Source: Trichomonas vaginalis G3 (lineage: Eukaryota; Parabasalia; Trichomonadida; Trichomonadidae). Taken from it: a stretch of 64,000 nt of DNA. This document shows, in pieces, positions 24,855 through 34,686 of this stretch. The position numbers and the translations under genes are program-made. Numbering within the stretch: position 1 is the first letter of the stretch; every line of letters begins with the position of its first letter. The stretch lies in NCBI RefSeq assembly GCF_026262505.1, contig NC_067205.1, positions 26,800,556 through 26,864,555 of the forward strand. Direction: 5' to 3'. The notes under the pieces are model-generated. The model was given only the letters and a program-made list of their open reading frames with translations, searched no databases and was not told where the DNA came from.

Positions 24855-25235
24855 TCATAATGTTACCATTTTAAGAATTGGTTTAATAGTTAACCAGTTT
24901 TCGTCAAACCATTTCAGTAAAACAAGCTTTCGTCTTTTAGCATCTCTGCTAACTTTGATTCCAGTATATGAAGATACAATTTTTGCAATTCTAATAAGAT
25001 CGCTATGAGTGATCTTTTCTCCATAATTAGATCTAAGATAAATCCATGCATTACTTTTGTTGACATTAAATCCCTGTACCAATTGTGAAACTCTTATCAT
25101 TTCATTACTTAAATGTGCAGGCTTTCTTAATGGGTTGAGTTTTGAATCACTGTTATCAATCGGGTAACTTGGTTTATAGCCTTGAGTAATTCCGTTAAAA
25201 GTTACTGGCCTTGCTAGCAAATCATCAAGAGATAT
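24855..25235 (-). CDS. Host hypothetical protein (about 126 aa)
   Basis: No family is recognised. The start is taken at MISLDDLLARPVTFNG (25235), because the extra upstream residues are hydrophobic and compositionally unlike the rest and a tca-type initiator-like sequence (tttcattcaa) precedes this ATG. The C-terminal half is helical and basic (ITHSDLIRIAKIVSSYTGIK, DAKRRKLVLLKWFDENW) and could be a small helix-turn-helix-like DNA-binding domain. Composition is more balanced than the surrounding DNA, which supports real coding. No introns are evident. Confidence 0.5.
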   Translation of the reverse strand: MSLDDLLARPVTFNGITQGYKPSYPIDNSDSKLNPLRKPAHLSNEMIRVSQLVQGFNVNKSNAWIYLRSNYGEKITHSDLIRIAKIVSSYTGIKVSRDAKRRKLVLLKWFDENWLTIKPILKMVTL

Positions 25236-25700
25236 CATTGTCAATAATAATTGTAAAAATTGAATGAAACTGAAATATTCCAATTGAAAATAAAACTTTT
25301 AGTAATTTGCAAGGGATCTTTATATGGAATAGTTATTGTCCAATAAAATTTTTGAATACGGTTATTATTGACACTTAATAGTTACAATTTAACTTATTGT
25401 TTTTGTTTTAATAAGGAAAAAAAATGAAAACGGATAAGAAAATAAAATAAAATTGAATGCGACCTAAAATTATGTGGCTGAACGATTTTGGAATTGTAAA
25501 TGGGAATTAGATACGAGCGGAGAATACAGATATCATTAAGGCTATGAAATTTAGATTTTTGACAGCTCTTTAGCGTATTGTGTGTGATAATTCAAATTAA
25601 TTCAATTGAATTAGAACGATAAATTGAATGATGTAAAACTTCATATTCAATACGTATTGAATATGAACGTTTTCTTTCAGAAAGTTACACATGTGATGTT

Positions 25701-25859
25701 ATGGAACCTGGTGTTTATAGAATTTCTAGAGTAAGAATTGCTAAAGATGGGCATATTTGGGCAAAAACTATTACCGTACGATTGAATGACATTCCTAACC
25801 CTGTGGATAGTCAGCATCACCTGCAATCGAGACTTCTAGAGTTGATATTCGAAGAATAA
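25701..25859 (+). pseudogene. Short coding-like fragment (about 52 aa)
   Basis: An open stretch from ATG 25701 encodes MEPGVYRISRVRIAKDGHIW, then VRLNDIPNPVDSQHHLQSRL. The amino-acid usage is protein-like and the frame stays open upstream without an ATG, so it may be the tail of a decayed gene or a downstream exon after the tttctttcag at 25671-25680. No family is recognised. Confidence 0.35.
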
Positions 25860-26065
25860 AAACTTGATATTTTTATATTTCCAAAATTGCAACTTTAGTT
25901 AATTTCCATTAACACATAGAAATAATGCATTATTATTGATAACATTATTAAATCTTAACTTGAAAATGTTTTCCTTTTGAGTAAAGTCATAAAATAGCGG
26001 ATAAAAGTGAATGAGAATTGAAGTGCTCCAAAAAGTGTCAACTTGAATTTATATTCAAATCCTAA

Positions 26066-26473
26066 ATGTTGCCTGGACTCATGCCCGAAGATGATTTCTT
26101 GAAAAGGATGCAAGCTGTTAATGATATGAAACAGAAGATTGATTCAAAATACAAGAATTTATCTACAAAAGCAGCAATTTCAAAAAATAAAGCAACAAAA
26201 ATTTCATGTGGTCATAGAAAGCCTTCACTACAATCACAATATCATGTAGAGCCTAAGCAAAAGCCATATCAGCTTCTAAAGAAGCCACCTCGGCAATCTC
26301 GGAGTAAAGTTTCTGAACCAGCCCTAATCGTTATCAAAAAATACATAATTAATTCCTCGCAAGGTGATATGTCCTCCGCATTAAGGCCAAAGCTAGGTTC
26401 TATATCGACCAGATCTTCACCACTTCTCTCAAGTGCACCTAATTTTCCCTCTCCCCTTCACTCATTCAATTAA
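26066..26473 (+). CDS. Host hypothetical protein, Lys/Ser/Pro-rich (135 aa)
   Basis: The N-terminal 30 residues are helical (EDDFLKRMQAVNDMKQKIDS). The rest is basic and Ser/Pro-rich (SCGHRKPSLQSQYHVEPKQK, LKKPPRQSRSKVSEP) and likely disordered. No domain is recognised. It sits upstream of element A; the 26474-26983 stretch between them shows no gene. Confidence 0.4.
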   Translation: MLPGLMPEDDFLKRMQAVNDMKQKIDSKYKNLSTKAAISKNKATKISCGHRKPSLQSQYHVEPKQKPYQLLKKPPRQSRSKVSEPALIVIKKYIINSSQGDMSSALRPKLGSISTRSSPLLSSAPNFPSPLHSFN

Positions 26474-26983
26474 GCGTATATGTATTTTGTTTTGTTATAA
26501 TCAGTTCTGTTTGCGGTATTTATAAAAACTTGTTTATTACTTCAATTTTATTGTTTGAATTTATCACTTCATGTATTCAATACCATATGGGCATAAAAGC
26601 TCTTAATTAAATAGTACGGCCAGGTTTTTCGCGGTATGTTTACATTTCATGACAATTTGTAATCATATTTAGATTTTGAATGCACAATTGACACTTATTT
26701 GCTAGAGTATTTACATCTGTCTCTAGTTTTATATAAATTACAATGAAAATGGAATCTAACTCCACACAATAATTTCAATTGTATATTGACCTGTACTGAT
26801 TTGTCTATTTAAATATACAAATATAATTATAGTAGTGTATATCATTGAAAGATTTGACTCGATTTGCTCGAAGAGCCTTAATATTCGCAATTTGTCGGTA
26901 GTAGTTATAGGTGTTGCTATAATGATTAACCTGGTTTAAAGCAAAACATATACTCTTTAAATTGAATGTGCGAAATTTTCAAT
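26474..26983. other. No gene seen
   Basis: AT-rich sequence up to the target duplication of element A. No reading frame, repeat or RNA gene is supported. Confidence 0.45.
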
Positions 26984-27488
26984 TCAAATTTATGGAAACT
27001 ATATGAAAAGCAGACTTTTTTTCGTACACCCTCTCAATTTTTTTCCAGTTTTCGTACTCATATGGTATTATTAGTTTATAATAATCATAGAGCTTTCGCT
27101 ATACTGCAGCATTAAAATATAGCTGCATTGTGATTATCTCCTTGAATTTGAGAGGATTCTAAGTTTAATGTCAAGATAATCTCAATTGAATTTAGCATGG
27201 AAGCAATATATTTACTATCGTATGATTGCTCATGATAGATCTATGCTTGTTTTACATTAATTTACAAAATCTAATCAAAATACCATATCACAGGAAGTTG
27301 AATAATAATAACTTTTTAAAAATTGTGTTTTTATATGGTTACAATTGGTAGTCTTTATAATTATGAGTGGGAGCTCTAGATTTGCTCAGAAATATGAAAT
27401 ATAATCAAGATTCAAGTTTGAATATAATTATATGAGTGTAAATAAGTTAATAAAAGAATTGGTTGCATACAATATGTCTAGATTCTTG

Positions 27489-28318
27489 CGAGTACGTACT
27501 CAGATCGGGAGAATCTCTCACTTTTGTTCCGCAATGTGACATTGGGAACAAAGTTTCCGATCTGAGTACATATTTGCATGGTCTTGCAATGGCACCCTGC
27601 AAGCACGTACTCAGATCGGGAGAATCTCTCACTTTTGTTCCGCAATGTGACATTGGGAACAAAGTTTCCGATCTGAGTACATATTTGCATGGTCTTGCAA
27701 TGGCACCCTGCAAGCACGTACTCAGATCGGGAGAATCTCTCACTTTTGTTCCGCAATGTGACATTGGGAACAAAGTTTCCGATCTGAGTACATATTTGCA
27801 TGGTCTTGCAATGGCACCCTGCAAGCACGTACTCAGATCGGGAGAATCTCTCACTTTTGTTCCGCAATGTGACATTGGGAACAAAGTTTCCGATCTGAGT
27901 ACATATTTGCATGGTCTTGCAATGGCACCCTGCAAGCACGTACTCAGATCGGGAGAATCTCTCACTTTTGTTCCGCAATGTGACATTGGGAACAAAGTTT
28001 CCGATCTGAGTACATATTTGCATGGTCTTGCAATGGCACCCTGCAAGCACGTACTCAGATCGGGAGAATCTCTCACTTTTGTTCCGCAATGTGACATTGG
28101 GAACAAAGTTTCCGATCTGAGTACATATTTGCATGGTCTTGCAATGGCACCTGCAAGCACGTACTCAGATCGGGAAATCTCTCACTTTTGTTCCGCAATG
28201 TGACATTGGGAACAAAGTTTCCGATCTGAGTACATATTTGCATGGTCTTGCAATGGCACCCTGCAAGCACGTACTCAGATCGGGAGAATCTCTCACTTTT
28301 GTTCCGCAATGTGACATT
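27489..28318. repeat. 111-bp palindromic tandem satellite, about 7.5 copies
   Basis: Units repeat with a period of exactly 111 bases (phase markers at 27601, 27712, 27823, 27934, 28045). Copies are almost identical. Each unit folds on itself: ctcagatcgg pairs with ccgatctgag, tttgttcc with ggaacaaa, and the centre caatgtgacattg is a perfect palindrome. Because 111 is divisible by three, several long frames run through the array on both strands; these are artefacts. Confidence 0.9.
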
Positions 28319-28505
28319 AGACATTTGATTCCCGAAAGGAGTTTATATTTGCAATATACTGTCATATTATATTGCAATTATAAACCCCTTTCGAAGAAAG
28401 CTAATTGTTTTCATATCCCAATGTTGCATTAGAAATTAGATTATCGAAAGGAGGTTACGAGTATAATGTTATACCATATAATATTTCAATCGTAAACTCC
28501 TTTCT
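28318..28505. repeat. Two imperfect palindromes after the satellite
   Basis: Two hairpins, each with cgaaaggag on the left arm and a ctcctttc-like right arm around A/T-rich centres (28334-28397 and 28444-28507). The preceding words are similar, so they look like two diverged copies of one unit. Confidence 0.6.
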
Positions 28506-28807
28506 AAAGTATCTTCTTTACAATATAATTTAATTTTCTCATTCTTCTTTAAACTAGTAAATTTTATTCACAATTTAATCTAAATCATAAATATTCATGT
28601 TTTGCAGAAACGTTTTTTCAAACAAATCGTTTTTTCTTATCAAATTTTGTATTTTTTCTTTTGATTTTCAGTTTTTGAATTTTTTTTTGAAATTTTTATT
28701 CAATTTCAATGCAATTTAATTCTCTTTCATATGTATTATAATTTTATTCATCTTCAAATTTTTTATTTTTGAATACATGCGATAATTATTCATTCAATTT
28801 TTAAATG

Positions 28808-29500
28808 AATGTTTTGATGGGACGAGATTACTGATAATAGACTCATCCCATCAAAACATTCCCTTGAAAACTCTGGCCTTCATCGAGGCCAGAGCTCACA
28901 ATTGATCTCCTCAGAGCCAAGTTCCTCGACGGTCGTCCTCATTAGGTTCGATCCGAGAGGAACTTGGCTCTGAATGAAATTCATAGGCTCTGGTCTCAGG
29001 AAATGCCAGAGCTTCGCAAACAATCCTTGGGGCTGGTTCCCTCAAAGACCGCCCTGATTCGGGGCGGCCGGAGAGGAATCCAGTCCCAAGAGAGCGCCCA
29101 AACGAAGCTCTGGCCTTAGCAGTGGCCAGAGCCTGCAAATACAATCCTCAGGGCTGAATTTGAGGGAGATCGTCAACATCATTGACGATCTCCCTCAAAT
29201 TCAGCCCTGAAAGAAAGAAATACACAGATTCTTGCCTCAGAAAAGGCCAGAGCTTCGCTTACAGTCCCCAGGGCCGGCTTTCCCAAATGCCGTCCTGATC
29301 TAGGGCGACAGGAGAGGAATCCGACCCTGGGAAACAGCAAACCTGAATTTCTGGCCTCAACATATGTCAGAGCCTGCAATACTAATCCTCAGGGCCGAGT
29401 TTGAGGGAGATCGCCAACATTAATGACGATATCCTCTTATCTCGGCCCTGAAAGACATACAGATACAGGCTCTGACCCTTGTTGAGGTCAGGGCATCTCT
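28808..29500. repeat. GC-richer array of nested hairpins in element A
   Basis: Successive inverted repeats include tctggcc/ggccaga (about 28872-28893), cagagccaagttcctc with its complement (28912-28968) and a perfect 28-base arm pair with a five-base loop (29149-29209, starting cagggctgaatttgaggg). A diverged copy of the last is at 29388-29449. The sequence is far richer in G and C than its surroundings. Confidence 0.8.
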
Positions 29501-30160
29501 ATAAATGGCAGTTTTTCTATGTTCTTTCATTTTCTGAAAGATCATAGTGAAAATACTCTCTGATGCTTTATTGTTTCAAAATAATACATGCGTGAGATTA
29601 TAATTTTGCAGCAAATTTATTGATTGCATGCAAATATTTGATCTCAATAATTCAAACATGCAAATTTAGGGTTTACCCGTTACAAATAAAATATTTGCTT
29701 AACAGAACTCTATTTATAATGAATAAACACTCTTTTTTATATAATAAAATCTTTATTTCATCATCAATGATAATTGAGTAAATTTATAACAATAAATGTA
29801 TTTACAATAACAAGTACATATCATTCTCATATATGCTTATCTTCAAAACTCTATTTTAAAAAAGATGCCTAATTGCATATGCAATAAAAATCAAATTTTA
29901 TAGATTAACACATTGAAATTGTACTTTGCACAAAACATTATGCTTGTACTAGTAAAATCTTTTAAACAATTATAAATAATCAAATATGATATTTGATGTG
30001 ATATATGTCTAGACCAGAGATTGAAATATGAACAGGAGAAAGACAAGTTCTGATCATAGGCAAACATTGGACATCAAATACTATGCTCTGTAAAAAAGTA
30101 CGAAAACTGTAAAAAAATTGAGAGGGGGTACGAAAAAAAAAGTCTGCTTTTCGTATCGAC

Positions 30161-30860
30161 TCAAATTTATGACATTTGTCAACTCCGTTCTACCTGAATC
30201 GTAGAGTATCTTAAAAATTATCGTGGGTACCATCTTTTAAAGTATGAAGACACTACATGGATTCGAATTTTTCATCATAATGCATCAAACTACAAATTTT
30301 TCAGCCTTAACAAAGCCACTCAAAAGCAACAAGTTTCATTTATCAATGAATCCGACCGATTCAGTGTTCTTGGTTCTCTAAATGATCATTTCTTAATAAA
30401 CAATACATTTCATTTTCTTTTCCTCGAACCAGATACCTTTCCAGAGGATTTGTTTTTCTTTGAACAGAGTAGTAATCCATTTACGTCATCAAATGTCTCC
30501 AATTTTAATAATTCTTTCAAGTTGAAGAAATGTAACTTTGTTTCTGAAAAAACATATGTTTTTAATGGACTTTCCTTATCATCGGTCAATTTTTCCTATA
30601 TTGGCGGCAATACAGGATCAGACGATTTTCATTATGCAATTGGTGCGAGTGTCTCATGGGGTTCGAATCCTACTACTTTCCCAGGAATTGTTTGTATGTC
30701 AGAAGGGAAATTTGTTGTGCCTCATACTTTACAACTTTGGATTCAATTTGAAGATTTCAACATTTTTGACTTTTTGCCCTTAAAAGACTTCAGATCTATT
30801 TGTTTTTGCTATAATAGGCTCAATGTTAATGTGTTTGTTTTCATAATCATGATTTTATAA
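30161..30860 (+). pseudogene. Degraded host gene of unknown family (about 220 codons)
   Basis: A long protein-like frame runs from 30198 to 30860 (TWIRIFHHNASNYKFF, ESDRFSVLGSLNDHFLINN, FVVPHTLQLWIQFEDFNIF), ending in a hydrophobic tail (VNVFVFIIMIL). It has no in-frame ATG at its 5-prime end. The ATG at 30169-30171 opens another frame (TFVNSVLPES) that stops near 30204, so a one-base shift near 30200 probably separates the start from the body. The ATG itself lies inside the target duplication of element A, whose insertion therefore cut the gene from its upstream region. No family is recognised. Confidence 0.55.
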
Positions 30861-31059
30861 AAGATAATTTTAATTGAAAGTTAAAAAGCAATAATAAACT
30901 GTTTTTATAAGGTTATCCATGCTTTTATATCGAAGCGTATGAGTTAACTGAGTTTGGCTAAAAAAAATTAAATAAGTATTCATGAAATAGTCTTTAAACC
31001 ATTACCCTTTATTTGTCATCACAAAATATCATTTTCTGTGAGTCCTGTATATCCTACAA

Positions 31060-31170
31060 AATCTGACATTTGTAAACTCCAAAATCTGACATTTGTAAAC
31101 TCCAAAATCTGACATTTGTAAAGTTTCAAATCTGACATTTGTAAAGTTTCAAATCCGACATTTTGTAAAT
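31060..31170. repeat. Short direct repeats at the left tip of element B
   Basis: The phrase aaatctgacatttgtaaa recurs about five times with spacings of 22-23 bases. The right tip carries about three copies, so copy number differs between the two arms. Confidence 0.75.
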
Positions 31171-31379
31171 AGTCAAAGTTGTCAGATTCATCCTTGGCGC
31201 CAAAATTTAAAAAAGTGCCATAATCTCATGGTGGACTACAGCTGGTGTCGCCGACGACTATCCACTTGCTGGGATGCTACGCAGCCTTTGATCTGGCCAA
31301 TCTTAGTGCTGCTCCATCCACATCAGCAAGTGATTTCGGCGGGGGATCTCCAATCGGTCTTCCATGAGGGTTACGCAAG

Positions 31380-31985
31380 CCAGAAGCGCAATACCTGTGC
31401 AGTCTAGCTGCTAGGATATAGTAGCTAGGCTGTGTGGGTATTGCGCTTCTGTCGATATTAGTTATACGTTATTGCCCTCGTTGACTATAGTACTACTCCC
31501 TTAACCTCCGAGGGTTAGGGGAGTAAATTTGCTTGAAATGGGCAATGTTCATTACGAAATCTCTCATTCGATGAGAGACTTCGTAATGAACACTACCTTA
31601 AAGTACTCTTACTACTCTTTCCTAGTTCCCAAAAGGCCTAGGATTCTGTAATTAATCGAATAAGGCAGAGTTCTTCCGAAGTCTCTCATTTGATGAGAGG
31701 CCTCGGAAGAACTTTGTCCTAGTATAATGTAGTTGTGGTCTCTAACAATTTATGTGTCAGAGAATGTACTTTTACTCGAATAGAGCAGAGTTCTTCCGAA
31801 GTCTCTCATTTGATGAGAGGCCTCGGAAGAACTCTGACCTAGTGTAATGTAGTTGTGGTACTTGGCCCACAAAGAGCGAGAGAATATGTCTGTAATTCGT
31901 TTGTGCTGAAGTTATCTGGATTTTCCTCAAATGAGGAAGGAAATCCAAAAAAAACTTCAGCACAAGTTAATGCAGATGTGGTTCT
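31380..31985. repeat. Serial hairpins in the left arm of element B
   Basis: Consecutive hairpins include agaagcgcaatacc with ggtattgcgcttct, gttcattacgaa with ttcgtaatgaac, and two copies of gttcttccgaag with cttcggaagaac-type partners around ctctcat..atgagag. The same series lies in reverse at 33640-34230 in the right arm. Confidence 0.8.
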
Positions 31986-32070
31986 CTGGCTCTTTGCTGG
32001 CCAGAGAACGAATAAAAATTTTTTGTTGTGAGTAGGCTCGATGAATACCTACTCACTACAAATATACGTT

Positions 32071-32668
32071 ATTTTTTACTTTCCTATGAGAAAATAGTTT
32101 TTCATTTTTATAATACTATATGCTTTGTTACTTCATAAATTGTCTATTTTTCTTATTAAAGCCTAATTTTTCCGTGTGATTCAGAATCTATGCATTCCAA
32201 AAATGCGTTTTCCGCTTTCAGAACGCGAAAATAAGCACTATATGTGGAGATAAAGAGATTTCTAATGTTTTTATTTTTTGAAATTTTTCATTCTTGATCA
32301 AAACTCAAAAATAAACTTGCCATCTATTAGGGTACGTAAAATTACTCATATCTATCATATTAAAATTTTCGAAAAATCTCCAAAAAAATCGTGGTTCGAA
32401 AATTTCGAAATCAAAAAGCATATTTTTCGCGGAGAAAAAAAGAAAAACGATTTTTTTTTGGAATTTTGGGGAGAAAGAATCTTCTTTATCTCCACATATA
32501 GTGCTTATTTTCGCGTTCTGAAAGCGGAAAACGCATTTTTGGAATGCATAGATTCTGAATCACACGGAAAAATTAGGCTTTAATAAGAAAAATAGACAAT
32601 TTATGAAGTAACAAAGCATATAGTATTATAAAAATGAAAAACTATTTTCTCATAGGAAAGTAAAAAAT
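32071..32668. mobile_element. Nested 0.6-kb foldback element (MITE-like)
   Basis: Arms of about 183 bp (32071-32253 and 32485-32668), beginning attttttactttcctatgag, are near-perfect inverted copies enclosing about 230 bp. Sequence similar to the inner end of the right arm of element B resumes after it (gaagtcactcaactc near 32671), so it inserted inside the left arm. The target duplication is ambiguous because the site is a T/A run. Confidence 0.75.
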
Positions 32669-34686
32669 GAGAAGTCACTCAACTCAGGGTTCCCCATGCA
32701 GATTGATTCAAGGAGTAATAATGAAAAATTTAGATTATACTAGCTCAGCTTATATCATATGTGTGAGATAATGAGTGATTTATGAGTAAGGAATTATATT
32801 GATAATAATATTATAATAAATTTAACTAGATTTGAGTGGAAATGAATTTTAAACGATTTTATATTAGGAAATGGTGTCTATTTATGCCAAGACATATAAT
32901 AAATAATAATTTTGAAGATATATTAGCCATAAGATTTGAATAGCTTAGTGGAAAACTCAATAAAGATTAGGACAAGTATTATTCTCCAATATCGATGATT
33001 TCAAACTTGGAATTGAGCGAAATTATTTGATAAAAATTCCATTGGAAGGATTTGAAAAGTTTTAACTATAATGAATGTATAACTTATGTGATGAGAAATT
33101 GAAATGAATATGAGTTTAAAGGAATAAATCAAGAAAATTTATTAGAATATATACTGAATTAAAAGACATAACTTGCATAAAAATAAAGGATTTAGCTAAA
33201 ATATTTTAATAACTCTCGATCCCAAAAATTACAAAGTATTCAAAAGTTTTGAGATATTTAAATTTTAATAAAATTTTCGAAATTTAATTTTTTCGAAAGT
33301 GTCAAATAACGTATTTTCTTTCAGAAATATTTTTCAAAAATTTCATGTTCAAGTTTATAAGCAATGTATACTGAGTAATATTTTTGGCGATGTCAGAATT
33401 TTTTTTGAATGGTTTACGATTTTTAACATAGGTTTATTCCTAATATTACTAAATGAATATTTTATTTATTACAATTTTGGTCGCTTAAATTCAAAAACCA
33501 TAAAATTTTGAGAGTTGGAGTACTTCTAAAAAATAACGTATATTTGTAGTGAGTAGGTATTCATCGAGCCTACTCACAACAAAAAATTTTTATTCGTTCT
33601 CTGGCCAGCAAAGAGCCAGAGAACCACATCTGCATTAACTTGTGCTGAAGTTTTTTTTGGATTTCCTTCCTCATTTGAGGAAAATCCAGATAACTTCAGC
33701 ACAAACGAATTACAGACATATTCTCTCGCTCTTTGTGGGCCAAGTACCACAACTACATTACACTAGGTCAGAGTTCTTCCGAGGCCTCTCATCAAATGAG
33801 AGACTTCGGAAGAACTCTGCTCTATTCGAGTAAAAGTACATTCTCTGACACATAAATTGTTAGAGACCACAACTACATTATACTAGGACAAAGTTCTTCC
33901 GAGGCCTCTCATCAAATGAGAGACTTCGGAAGAACTCTGCCTTATTCGATTAATTACAGAATCCTAGGCCTTTTGGGAACTAGGAAAGAGTAGTAAGAGT
34001 ACTTTAAGGTAGTGTTCATTACGAAGTCTCTCATCGAATGAGAGATTTCGTAATGAACATTGCCCATTTCAAGCAAATTTACTCCCCTAACCCTCGGAGG
34101 TTAAGGGAGTAGTACTATAGTCAACGAGGGCAATAACGTATAACTAATATCGACAGAAGCGCAATACCCACACAGCCTAGCTACTATATCCTAGCAGCTA
34201 GACTGCACAGGTATTGCGCTTCTGGCTTGCGTAACCCTCATGGAAGACCGATTGGAGATCCCCCGCCGAAATCACTTGCTGATGTGGATGGAGCAGCACT
34301 AAGATTGGCCAGATCAAAGGCTGCGTAGCATCCCAGCAAGTGGATAGTCGTCGGCGACACCAGCTGTAGTCCACCATGAGATTATGGCACTTTTTTAAAT
34401 TTTGGCGCCAAGGATGAATCTGACAACTTTGACTATTTACAAAATGTCGGATTTGAAACTTTACAAATGTCAGATTTGAAACTTTACAAATGTCAGATTT
34501 TGTAGGATATACAGGACTCCATTTTCTGTCAATATTAATCTTATATCGATACAAATCAAACGTAAAGAATGTGAAGTAAACATACCATTGAAACAGATAA
34601 ATAAGAAGTATTTAATAATAAAAAATAAACTTTTATTATATTTTACAAACAAAAAAAATATATAAACAAATAAAAAAAAATAATGA

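Larger units (their letters stand above)
26995..30160. mobile_element. Element A: hairpin-rich non-autonomous transposon, Mutator-like duplication
   Basis: Identical 11-base duplications (tcaaatttatg) at 26984-26994 and 30161-30171 flank the element. Subterminal inverted repeats of about 50 bp (27005-27057 and 30098-30153) share gaaaagcagact and gtacgaaaa-type words. Duplications of 9-11 bp are characteristic of Mutator-like elements. No transposase is present, so it is non-autonomous. Inside are a 111-bp satellite (27489-28318), two palindromes (28318-28505) and a GC-richer hairpin array (28808-29500). The right duplication contains the ATG of a downstream coding stretch. Confidence 0.8.
31040..34519. 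mobile_element. Element B: long foldback transposon, Mutator-like duplication
   Basis: A 10-base duplication (cattttctgt) at 31030-31039 and 34520-34529 flanks the element. Arms of about 1 kb or more start gagtcctgtatatcctac and are nearly identical inverted copies, apart from a few extra copies of the unit aaaatctgacatttgtaaac at the left end. No transposase is seen. The left arm is interrupted by a 0.6-kb foldback element (32071-32668). The middle (32690-33500) is AT-rich without a gene. The duplication length again points to Mutator-like mobilisation. Confidence 0.8.

Noticed and set aside
27447-28203. Long overlapping frames of 218-246 codons on both strands
   Set aside because: They run through the 111-bp satellite; because the period is divisible by three, any open frame stays open. 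The repeated 37-residue units are artefacts of the array.
27489-28318. CRISPR-like array
   Set aside because: Units are identical end to end with no unique spacers, are palindromic, and lie in eukaryotic transposon DNA with no cas genes.
28911-29379. Frames of 66-77 residues in the GC-richer hairpin array
   Set aside because: Arg/Gly/Pro-rich shadows of the hairpin sequence with no protein-like pattern.
32278-32583. 101-residue frame in the nested foldback
   Set aside because: Crosses the loop and one arm, AT-rich composition, no motif.
31772-33833. Two identical 63-residue frames (31772-31963 minus and 33642-33833 plus)
   Set aside because: They are the same sequence in the two arms of element B, running through hairpins; identity reflects the inverted repeat and not a gene family.
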